Notes: generated by a model not told the origin, from the sequence alone. Shown: positions 26,384-38,482, numbered from the stretch's first letter. The stretch is DNA of 64,000 nt from Thiosulfatimonas sediminis (GCF_011398355.1 NZ_AP021889.1:2418001-2482000), one strand, 5' to 3'. Made by a program: numbers and translations.

Positions 26384-27148
26384 CTAAGCCAAGGCTTTAG
26401 CCATCAGACTGATTCCTACCAGAATCGTAATCACTTCAAAACTGCGTTTAATGAGACGGTTGCCTTTGACAATTGCCAAATGCGCTCCCAGATAGCCCCC
26501 CAATAAAGAGCCGACAATCAGCGCCGGTAACCAGCTCCATTCGATATCGCCTAGAATACCCAAGGTAATTGCCCCTGTGCCGTTCCAGAAAATACCGACC
26601 AGAACCATCGTATAGGCGACTGCCGCTTTGTAATCCAGACCGAACCAGCGCACCAACCAAATGGTGACAAACAAGCCTGTGCCGGAGGTCAGCGAGCCGT
26701 TCAAAGCGCCAATCACAAACAACACCAAACCGCCTACCAGATAACCGCGCAAATCGCGATTCACAGGCGCACTGAGCTGCCCTAATTCCGGCTTAAACCA
26801 AGAATAGAGCCCTAGCCCAAGGGTTAATAAACCCAGTAATCCTTGAGCGACTCGGTCATCGATTTGCAGAATAATACTGGCACCGAGAACCACGCCCGGC
26901 AAACCCATCAATAAGATAAAACTGACAAAATGCCAATCAAATGTTGACGATTTCAAATGCCGCGCTGTGGCTCCCAGCCCTAGGAAAACACTGGCGACCT
27001 TATGGGTTGCCAAAGCGACACCGAAGGGCAAACCTAAAAACAACAAAGCAGGTAATTGCAATAAACCGGCTCCGCCGCCCGCCACAGCCGAGAAGAGATT
27101 GGCAATAAGCGAAATAACCAACAACAAAAGCTGATCGAACAGTTCCAT
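26384..27148 (-). CDS. TauE/SafE-family membrane exporter
   Basis: 254 residues with about eight hydrophobic segments. The family turn is seen as FSAVAGGGAGLLQLPALLFLG near the N-terminus and again as GALNGSLTSGTGLFVTIWL near 142-160. Family members export sulfite or sulfonates, or are of unknown function; the substrate is not defined. It is not a close copy of the TauE-like gene at 2486-3238. It ends at a shared terminator and is preceded by one, so it is likely a single-gene transcript. Confidence 0.85.
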   Translation of the reverse strand: MELFDQLLLLVISLIANLFSAVAGGGAGLLQLPALLFLGLPFGVALATHKVASVFLGLGATARHLKSSTFDWHFVSFILLMGLPGVVLGASIILQIDDRVAQGLLGLLTLGLGLYSWFKPELGQLSAPVNRDLRGYLVGGLVLFVIGALNGSLTSGTGLFVTIWLVRWFGLDYKAAVAYTMVLVGIFWNGTGAITLGILGDIEWSWLPALIVGSLLGGYLGAHLAIVKGNRLIKRSFEVITILVGISLMAKALA

Positions 27149-27176
27149 CGTCGTCCCCTAAATTAAGCGAAGCGAA

Positions 27177-27212
27177 AAATAAAAAAGGCACAAAGCCGAA
27201 AGACTCTGTGCC
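27177..27212 (-). terminator. Terminator after the mscS-like gene
   Basis: On the minus strand GGCACAGAG pairs with CTTTGTGCC (one mismatch), followed by TTTTTTATTTTT. Confidence 0.85.
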
Positions 27213-27240
27213 CAATGAGGCAAAGATTCACCAACAAGAA

Positions 27241-28068
27241 TCAGTTGCTTGGATTGGCTTCCTGATGCAGGTGCACATCCATTTGCGGATAAGGAATAGA
27301 AATCCCTTCTTCGTCAAACGCTAATTTAACGCGCTCGTTCATATCCCACTTCACTTTCCAGTAATCGTCTTTATTGACCCAAGCACGGACAATAAAATCA
27401 ACACTGCTGGCACCCAATTCGCCCAACGCAACTACCGCTTCTGGATCTTTAAGAATCCGCTCATCTTCAGCAACTAGGCGCAATAAAATGGCTTTAGCTT
27501 TGCGAATATCATCGTCGTAACTAATCCCAAACACCATATCAACGCGACGGGTCGGGCGCGCCGAATAGTTGGTAATGGAATCACTGTAGATTTTGCCGTT
27601 CGGCATAATAATCTCTTTATTATCGCCAGTACGCATAATCGTGTTAAAAATGGTAATACGCTCAGCAACGCCCATAACGCCACCGACTTCAACGAAATCA
27701 CCGGCTTTAAACGGCTTAAGCAGCAGCAACATCACACCAGAGGCGAAGTTTTGCAAGGAGTCTTTAAGCGCCAAACCAATCGCTAAACCAGCCGCACCGA
27801 CCAAAGCAACCAAAGACGTGGTATCCACACCAAGCTTGCTCAAAACCGCGATAATCAATACCAAGAACAAGAAAGCTTTGGCAATCGACAGCACAAAATC
27901 GACCAACATTTGGTCTAATTTCTGCGCCTTACCCAGTACTTTACTTAATAAGGACACCACACTGTTAATCACAATCCGCCCGACAAATAAAATCAGCAGC
28001 GCGACAGAAATATTAATCCCCCAAGGGATCACATAGTCGTTAATTATTTGCATCACATCAAAATTCAT
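27241..28068 (-). CDS. mscS: Small-conductance mechanosensitive channel MscS
   Basis: 275 residues, MscS-size. Three helices occupy about 12-95; the pore helix carries the Gly/Ala pattern LVALVGAAGLAIGLALKDSLQN, and the beta domain begins FVEVGGVMGVAERITIFNT. The heptamer opens under membrane tension to release solutes during osmotic downshock. Start at 28068 has GGGAG 5 bases before it; six extra codons are open upstream. It is directly downstream of argB on the same strand. Confidence 0.93.
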   Translation of the reverse strand: MNFDVMQIINDYVIPWGINISVALLILFVGRIVINSVVSLLSKVLGKAQKLDQMLVDFVLSIAKAFLFLVLIIAVLSKLGVDTTSLVALVGAAGLAIGLALKDSLQNFASGVMLLLLKPFKAGDFVEVGGVMGVAERITIFNTIMRTGDNKEIIMPNGKIYSDSITNYSARPTRRVDMVFGISYDDDIRKAKAILLRLVAEDERILKDPEAVVALGELGASSVDFIVRAWVNKDDYWKVKWDMNERVKLAFDEEGISIPYPQMDVHLHQEANPSN

Positions 28069-28105
28069 TGCATCTCCCTGGCGCATCTGGCCATTATTAT
28101 CGGTA

Positions 28106-29023
<918 letters not shown>

Positions 29024-29509
29024 TTAATCTCTAAAGTTATTAAACTGCAACGGCATATCTAAATCTTCCAAACCACGCAACATCTGCATCACTTGCTGCA
29101 AATCATCGCGCTTTTTACCAGTTACACGCACACTCTCACCTTGAATTTGCGCCTGTACCTTAATTTTGCTGTCTTTAATCGCTTTCACCACTTTTTTGGC
29201 CAGCGCTGTATCTAACCCTTCACGCATAATAATGTCTTGTTTGGCGTTTTTCAGTTGCAGAGTCGGCTCTTTTTCTTCAATACATTTAATATCAATTCCG
29301 CGGCGGTTCGCTTTTTGTATCAAGATATCAAACATCTGTTTCAACTGAAAATCCGATTCGGTGCTCATGGTCACCGTAGTACCATTTAACGCAAAATTGG
29401 TATCGGTGCCCTTAAAATCATAGCGAGTCGTTACTTCTTTATTGGCCTGATCCACAGCATTCTGTAACTCATGTTTATCTAATTCGGAAACAATATCAAA
29501 AGACGGCAT
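29024..29509 (-). CDS. yajQ: YajQ-family nucleotide/c-di-GMP-binding protein
   Basis: 161 residues, the full family length. It begins MPSFDIVSELDKHELQNAV and contains TTRYDFKGT and GKKRDDLQQVM, the hallmarks of the family. Members bind c-di-GMP in Xanthomonas and Pseudomonas and also nucleic acids. GGAGG lies just before the ATG at 29509, which rules out the longer open frame to 29608. A c-di-GMP enzyme is in this window at 13.8 kb. Confidence 0.94.
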   Translation of the reverse strand: MPSFDIVSELDKHELQNAVDQANKEVTTRYDFKGTDTNFALNGTTVTMSTESDFQLKQMFDILIQKANRRGIDIKCIEEKEPTLQLKNAKQDIIMREGLDTALAKKVVKAIKDSKIKVQAQIQGESVRVTGKKRDDLQQVMQMLRGLEDLDMPLQFNNFRD

Positions 29510-29643
29510 TCGGCCTCCATTTACACTACAATCACAAACCGTTAATTTTACCACGTGGAAAACGATGATTAACCACGAAGACGCCATCAGCGCACTTTTT
29601 TGCAACAAAAAATTATCTCAATACCGCCATTTTAGAGAAGCCA

Positions 29644-30816
29644 ATGACCTTTGCCATATCCAAAACTGCCTCACAGATTGCGCCCTTTAGGGTAATGAAA
29701 ATTTTAGCGCAAGCCAAAGCCTTACAAGCGCAAGGGCGCGATATTATCCATATGGAAATCGGCGAGCCGGATTTCGCATCGCCAAGCTGCGTGCATCAAG
29801 CGGCACAGAACGCGGCCGAACAAGGATTAACGCATTACACCGCCACCTTAGGCTTACCGGCACTGCGCGAAAAACTGGCGCAGTTTTACGATGGTTTTTA
29901 CCATGCAAAAGTCAATGCCGAACAACTTGTCATTACCCCCGGTTCATCTTCGGCGCTGCAATTGGTACTCACGGCGATTCTCAATCCCGGCGAGCAGGTG
30001 CTGATGGCCGACCCGACCTACCCTTGCAATCGCCAGTTTGTTCACCTGTTGCACGGCGAAGTTTACAGCGTTCCTGTCACGGCCGACAGCCAATATCAAC
30101 TCACTCTCGACCACCTTAAACAGCACTGGAATCCGCAAATAAAAGCGGTCATGGTCGCCTCGCCGGCCAACCCAACCGGAACCCTCATCGAACAAGCAGA
30201 GTTGCTGAAAATGGCGCAATTTCTGGCGCAACGCGACACCTATTTTATTGTCGATGAGATTTATCAAGGGCTGGTGTATGAGCGTCCAGCCGAATCCATT
30301 TTGGCGCATCAAAACCTGCCGCAAAATGTCGTTGTCATCAACAGCTTTTCCAAGTTCTTCGGCATGACCGGCTGGCGCTTAGGTTGGTGTGTCGTACCCG
30401 AACATCTTATCGACGTACTCGACCGACTCGGGCAAAACCTCTACCTATCGGCCCCAACGCTGTCGCAATACGGCGCTTTGGCGGTATTAGAGTCCGATGC
30501 TTTAACCGAACTCGAACAGCGCCGACAGATTTTCCAGCAACGCCGCAACCGACTATATGCCGCCATGCAAAGTGCCGGTTTTACGCTTAAAACCCTACCG
30601 CAAGGCGCTTTTTATCTTTACTGGGACGTCAGCGAATACACCCAAGATTCCGAACGATTTTGCGCAGCGCTTTTGCAACAAACCGGCGTAGCCATCACGC
30701 CCGGAACCGACTTCGGGAAAGAAGCCGGTAAAAGCCATGTGCGCTTAGCCTACACCAATGATCGCATCGAAGAGGCGGTGCAACGGATACAAGGCTTTGT
30801 TGAACAATACCGCTGA
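29644..30816 (+). CDS. PLP-dependent class I/II aminotransferase
   Basis: 390 residues, fold type I aminotransferase of the aspartate aminotransferase I-gamma kind. IHMEIGEPDF near 36, TPGSSSALQL (PLP phosphate contact), ASPANPTGTL, DEIYQGLVYE and the PLP lysine in NSFSKFFGMTGWRLGW (about 236) are present. The substrate is unclear: aspartate, alanine or an aromatic acid are all possible. It diverges from yajQ and converges with the P-type ATPase gene with one base between them. Confidence 0.87.
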   Translation: MTFAISKTASQIAPFRVMKILAQAKALQAQGRDIIHMEIGEPDFASPSCVHQAAQNAAEQGLTHYTATLGLPALREKLAQFYDGFYHAKVNAEQLVITPGSSSALQLVLTAILNPGEQVLMADPTYPCNRQFVHLLHGEVYSVPVTADSQYQLTLDHLKQHWNPQIKAVMVASPANPTGTLIEQAELLKMAQFLAQRDTYFIVDEIYQGLVYERPAESILAHQNLPQNVVVINSFSKFFGMTGWRLGWCVVPEHLIDVLDRLGQNLYLSAPTLSQYGALAVLESDALTELEQRRQIFQQRRNRLYAAMQSAGFTLKTLPQGAFYLYWDVSEYTQDSERFCAALLQQTGVAITPGTDFGKEAGKSHVRLAYTNDRIEEAVQRIQGFVEQYR

Positions 30817-30817
30817 C

Positions 30818-33523
30818 TTAGTGCGCCAACCCTAATTTTTCGCGCTGGCGTTTTTTGTACCACTCATGATTGAGCAACAGCAAAATCGGGAACGGCACCA
30901 AGAGCCATAAATACTCCAAAGGGACGGTCGCGGTGTTAAACACCGTTTGCACCGGCGGCGCATACAAAATTAACAAGACAATAACAACCTCGGTACCGAC
31001 ACCAAACCAAATCATCTTATTAATCCCCTGCATATTCCATAGCGAGTCTTCCCAAGAACGTAAAGTAAACACATTCGCCATCTGACAGGTAATCGCCCCC
31101 AGCAGGGTCATGGTCATCGCTTGCCGATGATACTCATCGGAAATATCCAGATTGCCGTATTCCCAGCCAGTCAGGTATAAGAAACCAAGGAAAGCGAACA
31201 TCGCTGCCGCCCCTTCAAACATCCCATTCATAAAATAGCCACGTTTGAACACTTCCCTATCAAGAATCCTCTCGTTCTTACCGACCGGCGGACGCTGCAT
31301 AATGTGTTTTTCCGGTTTTTCCGACCCCAAGCCCAAGCCGGGTAATTGGTCGGTTCCCAAGTCGATTAACAAGATTTGAATGACCGACAGCGGCATCGGT
31401 ATTTTCAGGAAGAACGACAACACATAAGGCACGATTTCCGGCACGTTGGAACTCAGAATATAGGTGGTGATTTTTTTGATATTAAAATACACCGTGCGCC
31501 CTTCTTCGACCGCCGCGACAATCGAACGGAAGTTATCATCCAGCAGAATCATATCGCCAGACTCTTTCGCCACATCGGTGCCAGACCCCATCGCAATCCC
31601 GATATCGGCTTGTTTTAATGCAGGCGAATCATTCACCCCATCGCCGGTCATGGCCACCACCTCGCCGTTATCCTGCAATAACTGCGCAATCCGTAACTTC
31701 TGAGCCGAGGCCATACGCGCAAACAACAGATGTTGGTTTTTCAATTTATCGCGTAAAACATCATCACTTAAGCTGTCTAAATCTGGGCCTGTCAAGACAG
31801 CATCCACTTTCAAACCAATCTGCTTACCGATTGCCGCCGCAGTAATCGGATTATCGCCGGTAATCATCATCACCCGAATCTGCGCCGAATAACATTGCGC
31901 AATCGCTTCTTGCACGCCATTGCGCGGCGGATCCATCAGACCAATTAAGCCTAAAAAGACCAAATCCTCTTCGCCATCGCCATGCTTCATAGCAATCGCC
32001 AAAACGCGATACGCCTGCTGGGCCATTTTTTGGTTTTGCTGTTCGATTTGCGCCAATTTTTCGGCGTTTAAAGGTTTGCTATCGGCATCGCCCTGCCAAT
32101 ATTTACATCGCGGTAAAACCGCTTCCAAAGCGCCTTTTACCGCCAAGACCGGCTGATATTCGCCCTTCGGTTTTACCAGCGTCGACATCATTTTACGTTC
32201 CGACGAGAACGCATATTCCTGCACTTTCTCCCAGCCTTCCAACGAGGCCTGCACCTTGTCCGCCGTTACCACTAAGGCGATTTCGGTCGGATCACCAAAC
32301 GAGGTTTTAGCCTGAAAATCGACCTGTGCATGAGTATTAATCGCCGCTAACTGCAACATCTCTTGCAATGGCTGCATCGACGTTTGTCGCGATTCATGCG
32401 GAGAGCGTCCCGGTTCGCCGGTAAATTGCCACTGACCTTTTTCATAATACCCGTTGCCGCCCACCGAACAGGCGCAACCGTTCGCCATCCACACCGATTT
32501 GACCGTCATTTCGTTCTGCGTCAGAGTGCCGGTTTTGTCGGTACAAATCACCGTTGCCGAGCCAAGTGTTTCCACCGAGTTGAGGTTTTTAATCAAAGCT
32601 TGACGCCGCGCCATGCGTTGCGATGCCAAAGACAGCGACAAGGTAATCGTCGGTAATAACCCTTCCGGCACGTTGGCGACAATCAGCGACAGCGCAAAAA
32701 TAGCGGAAATCAATAAACCACGATCGGAAAACCATCCCAATAAAAAGAACACCACCCCTGCGGCGAAAGCCAAGACCGTGAGGATTTTGGTCATGTGTTT
32801 AATTTCTCTTTCGATCGGCGTTTCGGTTTTGCCAACCTCAGCGGTCATCCGCGCAATCTTGCCAAATTCGGTCGCCTCACCGGTCGCAACCACCACGGCC
32901 AAACCATTGCCGTTGGTAATCGCGGCGCCAGCAAACACCATATTTTTGGCATCTAACTCGCGCTTGGCATCTCCGGCCTGCAAACTGCGTCGTGACGGAG
33001 TTGATTCACCATTTAATACCGACAAATTCAGATAAAGGTCGTTCGATTCAAACAAAATCGCATCGGCGGCGACTTTATCGCCTTCATTCAAAATCAGCAC
33101 ATCACCGGGCACGATTTGCGTCGCATCTACGCTCAGCGTCTCACCGTTACGCAATACCGTTGCCTCGGATTTGACTAACTTCATCAAGGCTTCCATCGCC
33201 TTGTCGGCTTTGAACTTCTGCCAAAAAGTGAAGGTGGCATTGACGAACACCGCGGCAAAAACCGCATACGCCAGAATATCGTTACCCTCGCCCGGCTGAA
33301 AATAATCGGCGACCAACGCTAATAAACCGGCGACTTCTAACAGAATCGGGAAAAAACTGACGTACTCTTTGAGATACTCAATACGGTAATCTTTCTTCGC
33401 TGTCTTGGCGATTTGGTTAGGCCCGAAATCATTCAAACGACGCTGTATTTCGTCATGACTCAAGCCGGTCTTGGCACTTTTAAAATCAGCGAAAACTTTT
33501 TCTATTGGTTGCAAAAAAATCAT
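30818..33523 (-). CDS. P2-type cation-transporting ATPase
   Basis: 901 residues. N-terminal cation-ATPase domain (about 1-70), actuator with LNGEST, phosphorylation site ICTDKTGTLT with Asp329, nucleotide domain, hinge MTGDGVNDSPALKQADIGIAMG, and about ten membrane helices. The NVPEGL motif in helix 4 is the one seen in Na,K- and Ca-ATPases, so a mono- or divalent cation pump at the inner membrane is likely; no heavy-metal CPx motif is present. It starts three bases after the Usp-like gene, so the two are translationally coupled. Confidence 0.9.
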   Translation of the reverse strand: MIFLQPIEKVFADFKSAKTGLSHDEIQRRLNDFGPNQIAKTAKKDYRIEYLKEYVSFFPILLEVAGLLALVADYFQPGEGNDILAYAVFAAVFVNATFTFWQKFKADKAMEALMKLVKSEATVLRNGETLSVDATQIVPGDVLILNEGDKVAADAILFESNDLYLNLSVLNGESTPSRRSLQAGDAKRELDAKNMVFAGAAITNGNGLAVVVATGEATEFGKIARMTAEVGKTETPIEREIKHMTKILTVLAFAAGVVFFLLGWFSDRGLLISAIFALSLIVANVPEGLLPTITLSLSLASQRMARRQALIKNLNSVETLGSATVICTDKTGTLTQNEMTVKSVWMANGCACSVGGNGYYEKGQWQFTGEPGRSPHESRQTSMQPLQEMLQLAAINTHAQVDFQAKTSFGDPTEIALVVTADKVQASLEGWEKVQEYAFSSERKMMSTLVKPKGEYQPVLAVKGALEAVLPRCKYWQGDADSKPLNAEKLAQIEQQNQKMAQQAYRVLAIAMKHGDGEEDLVFLGLIGLMDPPRNGVQEAIAQCYSAQIRVMMITGDNPITAAAIGKQIGLKVDAVLTGPDLDSLSDDVLRDKLKNQHLLFARMASAQKLRIAQLLQDNGEVVAMTGDGVNDSPALKQADIGIAMGSGTDVAKESGDMILLDDNFRSIVAAVEEGRTVYFNIKKITTYILSSNVPEIVPYVLSFFLKIPMPLSVIQILLIDLGTDQLPGLGLGSEKPEKHIMQRPPVGKNERILDREVFKRGYFMNGMFEGAAAMFAFLGFLYLTGWEYGNLDISDEYHRQAMTMTLLGAITCQMANVFTLRSWEDSLWNMQGINKMIWFGVGTEVVIVLLILYAPPVQTVFNTATVPLEYLWLLVPFPILLLLNHEWYKKRQREKLGLAH

Positions 33524-33526
33524 CGC

Positions 33527-34297
33527 TCAGCCCTTCCAAGGATAGAAAGTAATCGAATTAACGCCGCTGTGATCACCCAAATGATTCAGCTCTTTACGCG
33601 TATAAACATCATTGCGAATGACTAACAAATCAATGTTATTTTCCGCTTCGTAACGTAATAAACCATCCGCATCAATCGGCTGCAAAGCATTGACCACCTC
33701 AATCTGTTCTGGCGCTATGCCGCTCAAGGTGGCCAGCTGCATAAAAGGCGCAGCCAAGTATTTAAGACCAGACTTGGTGGTCGCCCGGGCAAAGCCCTCT
33801 TTAGCCGACAGATAAATTCGCCCCTGTCCGCCACTGGCGTGAAGCAAACCAAGCCAAAGCACAAAAACGTGCGGATTAATCTGATCGCGCGACACCAACA
33901 TCAAACGGCTGCAACTGCGCACATGACTAATGTTTTTTACTTTAACCACGGCGATATCAGTCTCGATCCCAGATTTCACAATTTGTTCGCTAAAGGAACG
34001 TAAAGCCGATTTTTGCCGCGTGGCGCAGAACAAGGTATCCACAGCATACAATTGGCAAAAATGCTGTAATTGCGCAATGACATCCCCTTGCAGTTGGATA
34101 AACTCAAAAGCGACATCTTGAGACTCGGCAAAGGCCTGCAACGCTTTAACGGTATCATCAACCGCTTGTTTCGACTCTTGGCCATTATCGACAAACAACG
34201 CGCTAAACGGCAATTGCACCGCCCCCGCATAAACAATTGCATAAAAACTGGCCGATTCAGAAAGTAGAGAACCGTTAATCAAGGAAACCACACGCAT
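33527..34297 (-). CDS. UspA-like protein coupled to the P-type ATPase
   Basis: 256 residues, probably a tandem pair of Usp-like domains, with beta-strand starts MRVVSLINGSLL and SRLMLVSRDQ and a final NIDLLVIRNDVY then GVNSITFYPWKG. The ATP-binding G2xG9GS motif is not clear, so nucleotide binding is uncertain. ATG at 34297 has AGGAGGG 4 bases upstream. Its stop is three bases before the ATPase start. A role in regulating the pump under stress is inference from context. Confidence 0.65.
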   Translation of the reverse strand: MRVVSLINGSLLSESASFYAIVYAGAVQLPFSALFVDNGQESKQAVDDTVKALQAFAESQDVAFEFIQLQGDVIAQLQHFCQLYAVDTLFCATRQKSALRSFSEQIVKSGIETDIAVVKVKNISHVRSCSRLMLVSRDQINPHVFVLWLGLLHASGGQGRIYLSAKEGFARATTKSGLKYLAAPFMQLATLSGIAPEQIEVVNALQPIDADGLLRYEAENNIDLLVIRNDVYTRKELNHLGDHSGVNSITFYPWKG

Positions 34298-34504
34298 AAA
34301 CCCTCCTGCCAAATGAGATAGTGTGCCTGTAACAGTATCAGCTTATATTTTTGGGGGAAAGCGGCGCACTAAGAAATATTACGGACACAATCAACATAAT
34401 TATTGGAAATCAACTCTTTATTGAACGTTTTAAATCCTCGTCAAGGCGCATCGGGTGCACTAAGATAAGTGACTTTAAAACAGACCAGAAAAAGAGAGAA
34501 TTTT

Positions 34505-34825
34505 ATGTCGTCCAAAGTCTATTGCATTGCTGAATTTCAGGCAAAAACAGGGCAAGAGCAAGCGCTATTTGAAGTTTTGCGCTCACTGGAACCGCAAACA
34601 CTGCGCGAAGACGGTTGCATGCAGTACCGAGTCACTCGTCAAATTGCTAGCAGTTTTGCCGAAGGAATAGGATTTCCGATTGTGTTTAATGAAATTTGGG
34701 CAGATATGCAGGCGTTTGAAGCGCACTGTCAGAAAGACTATATCGTCAATTTTTTTGAAACTCAGTGCCTAGCGGAAGATGGCTTGGCGGAGAAATGGAA
34801 TGTACGCGTCTTTAGTGATGAATAG
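34505..34825 (+). CDS. Antibiotic-biosynthesis-monooxygenase (ABM) domain protein
   Basis: 106 residues, ferredoxin-like ABM/YgiN-type fold: YCIAEFQAKTGQEQALFEVLRSLEPQTLREDGCMQY, then FNEIWADMQAFEAHCQKDY. Small dimeric members act on quinols or are of unknown substrate. The ATG at 34505 has GAGAG upstream and fits the fold start; twelve further codons are open upstream. It is a single-gene unit, divergent from the Usp/ATPase pair. Confidence 0.78.
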   Translation: MSSKVYCIAEFQAKTGQEQALFEVLRSLEPQTLREDGCMQYRVTRQIASSFAEGIGFPIVFNEIWADMQAFEAHCQKDYIVNFFETQCLAEDGLAEKWNVRVFSDE

Positions 34826-34845
34826 TCATTAACTACTCATGGCGA

Positions 34846-34878
34846 ACCGAGTAGACTTCAGTCGTTTATCTACTCGGT
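34846..34878. terminator. Hairpin between converging genes
   Basis: ACCGAGTAGA pairs perfectly with TCTACTCGGT (10 bp, 13-base loop). It lies between the ABM gene and the small secreted protein gene, which converge. No long T-run. Confidence 0.5.
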
Positions 34879-34898
34879 AGCAATGCTTTAAACCAGAA

Positions 34899-35084
34899 TT
34901 ATTTAAAGTATTTCTCTATGCGGCTTTGACGAGAATAATGCGTCTTTTTATCCCGCTCCAGCTTCATTTCTCGCTCCAATTTATGCTGCTCACGATCCAC
35001 TCCGCCACGAACATCAATTGGATCCGCAATAGCCCCTTGGCTAAACAGAACTGCAGAACTCAAAATAATCGCTAATTTTTTCAT
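34899..35084 (-). CDS. Small secreted, highly charged protein
   Basis: 61 residues. MKKLAIILSSAVLFSQGAIA is a Sec signal peptide with cleavage after about residue 20; the mature part of about 40 residues is rich in Arg, Lys and Glu (EQHKLEREMKLERDKK) and predicted helical. Not recognised. The start is the ATG at 35084, which gives a clean signal peptide; the open frame continues 11 codons upstream. Confidence 0.6.
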   Translation of the reverse strand: MKKLAIILSSAVLFSQGAIADPIDVRGGVDREQHKLEREMKLERDKKTHYSRQSRIEKYFK

Positions 35085-35361
35085 CGGTTGTCGCCCTCTT
35101 TGAATTGGAGCCTCCATACTAGCAAGCTTATCTAGGCAAACAAAAGAGACAAGCTTTGATTAACTCTGTACCAAAGTATGACCAAATCCTGCTCATTACA
35201 GATTTGTGATAAACCGTTAACCATGGCATTAACAGGCCTATTACCAAAGCTTTTCATTCTAAATAAGGCAGAAAAACAGGGGCTTTTATTCGTAACTGAC
35301 AACTATTAAGTTCAAACTTCAACAGTCACAGGATACAGAGTTATTAGGAATCAAATATCGA

Positions 35362-35400
35362 TCGAATAGGCATATTCGACTTGAGTTCGTTTTCTATAAT
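35362..35400 (+). promoter_or_regulatory. Probable promoter and operator of the N-ATPase operon
   Basis: A perfect -10 TATAAT at 35395-35400 lies 30 bases before the atpD start. No good -35 is found at 16-18 bases, but the perfect inverted repeat TCGAATA-N4-TATTCGA (35362-35379) covers that position, which is the layout of an activator- or repressor-controlled promoter. The rest of 35085-35361 shows no gene. Confidence 0.45.
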
Positions 35401-35411
35401 CAAAACTCTGA

Positions 35412-37218
<1,807 letters not shown>

Positions 37219-37222
<4 letters not shown>

Positions 37223-37494
37223 ATCAGAAAGCGCAACTCAAAAAAGAGGTACAGCATCAGGTAGAGAAAATCGAAGCCGCGGAAAAGGCCAAACCGACAC
37301 TGCTGGCGCAGACGGTCTATCTCGGCACCATCGGTCTCTTGATTGTGATCCCGATTATCGCTGGTGCTTATCTCGGCCACTGGTTGGATCAGCGCGAATC
37401 CGCCGTCTATTCGATCAGCTGGAGTATTAACCTGATTCTGCTCGGTGTCGCCATAGGCGCACTTAATGTTTACCTGTTTATCAAACGGACTTAG
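37219..37494 (+). CDS. atpQ: AtpI-like accessory subunit (AtpQ position)
   Basis: 91 residues: a charged cytoplasmic start followed by two helices (about 33-54 and 67-87). The segment IPIIAGAYLGHWLDQR is the AtpI/AtpQ signature (LGxxLD), so it is an F-ATPase assembly or accessory factor. It overlaps atpC by 4 bases and is followed directly by subunit a. In N-ATPase operons a further gene, atpR, normally follows; none is found here. Confidence 0.82.
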
Positions 37495-37496
37495 CC

Positions 37497-38186
37497 ATGC
37501 ACGATTCAGAATTAAGCATTCAAAACATCTTCCAAATCGGTTCTTTTGGCATCACCAATACCATCGTCACAACATGGGCGATTATGCTCGCTCTAATTTT
37601 ATTCGTCTATCTGTACCGCAGTCGTTTTGCCGCCGGTTCGGGAAAACTGAAAACGGCGGTCGATGCCGTGATTATCGCGATGGAAGACGCGATTGCCGCT
37701 GCCGCCCCCGAGCACAGCAAACGCCTGCTACCGTTTATAGCCAGTTTATGGATTTTTCTGCTGGTATCGAATCTGGTTGGTTTGCTCCCGGGTGCGCACT
37801 CTCCGACGCGCGACCTCTCCGCGACTGCGGCACTGGCGGCGATGGTGTTTTTTTCCGTACACTGGTTCGGGATTCGTATTTCCGGATTGAAAGCCTATTT
37901 AGCACACTATCTTTCTCCGACACCTTTGCTATTGCCGTTTCATCTTATCAGCGAAGTGAGTCGCACCATTGCGTTGGCCGTGCGTCTCTTCGGCAATATG
38001 ATGAGTTTGGAAATGACCGCTTTACTCATCTTGATGGTGGCCGGTTTTCTCGCGCCAATTCCGATACTGCTGCTGCACATTATCGAAGCATTGGTACAAG
38101 CCTATATATTCGGCATGCTGGCATTGGTCTATATCGCCAGCGGAATCCAAGCGCAGCAGCACAGAAAATTACAATCAGAGGAATAA
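37497..38186 (+). CDS. atpB: N-type F-ATPase subunit a
   Basis: 229 residues, about five or six helices. The essential arginine is R163 in TIALAVRLFGNMMS, which faces the c ring. The SNLVGLLPGAHSPTRDLSATAALA stretch is typical of subunit a. It forms the ion half-channels in the inner membrane. It starts two bases after the AtpI-like gene. Confidence 0.92.
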   Translation: MHDSELSIQNIFQIGSFGITNTIVTTWAIMLALILFVYLYRSRFAAGSGKLKTAVDAVIIAMEDAIAAAAPEHSKRLLPFIASLWIFLLVSNLVGLLPGAHSPTRDLSATAALAAMVFFSVHWFGIRISGLKAYLAHYLSPTPLLLPFHLISEVSRTIALAVRLFGNMMSLEMTALLILMVAGFLAPIPILLLHIIEALVQAYIFGMLALVYIASGIQAQQHRKLQSEE

Positions 38187-38189
38187 ACC

Positions 38190-38456
38190 ATGACAGAAAT
38201 GACCGATTTCATCACCAGTTCCACCCTTATCGCCGGATTTGCTATCGGCATCGGTGTTCTCGGGCCGGCCATCGCGATGGGAATGGCGATAAGCCGAGCA
38301 CTCGACGCCTTATCTCGCCAGCCGGAGGCGGAAACCTCGATTATGCGTACCCTGTTTATCGGTCTGGCAATGATTGAATCTTTGGCGATCTATGTTCTGG
38401 TTATCGTACTGATCATTCTATTCCGCAACCCGCTAATCGAATACCTGACTCAGTAA
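38190..38456 (+). CDS. atpE: N-type F-ATPase subunit c
   Basis: 88 residues, two helices with the RQPEAE polar loop at 43-48. The essential carboxylate is E63 in GLAMIESLAIY. Aligned to the Ilyobacter c subunit, E63-S64 and Y68 are kept, but the Gln of helix 1 is replaced by M30 (GPAIAMG). Sodium selectivity therefore cannot be assumed. It starts three bases after the stop of subunit a. Confidence 0.93.
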   Translation: MTEMTDFITSSTLIAGFAIGIGVLGPAIAMGMAISRALDALSRQPEAETSIMRTLFIGLAMIESLAIYVLVIVLIILFRNPLIEYLTQ

Positions 38457-38482
38457 ACCGATTTGAACGCAAGGAGACTCCC

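Noticed and set aside
37466-38377. Plus-strand ORF of 303 codons over subunit a and the start of c
   Set aside because: Shadow of two clear F-ATPase genes in another frame; Arg/His-rich and no homology.
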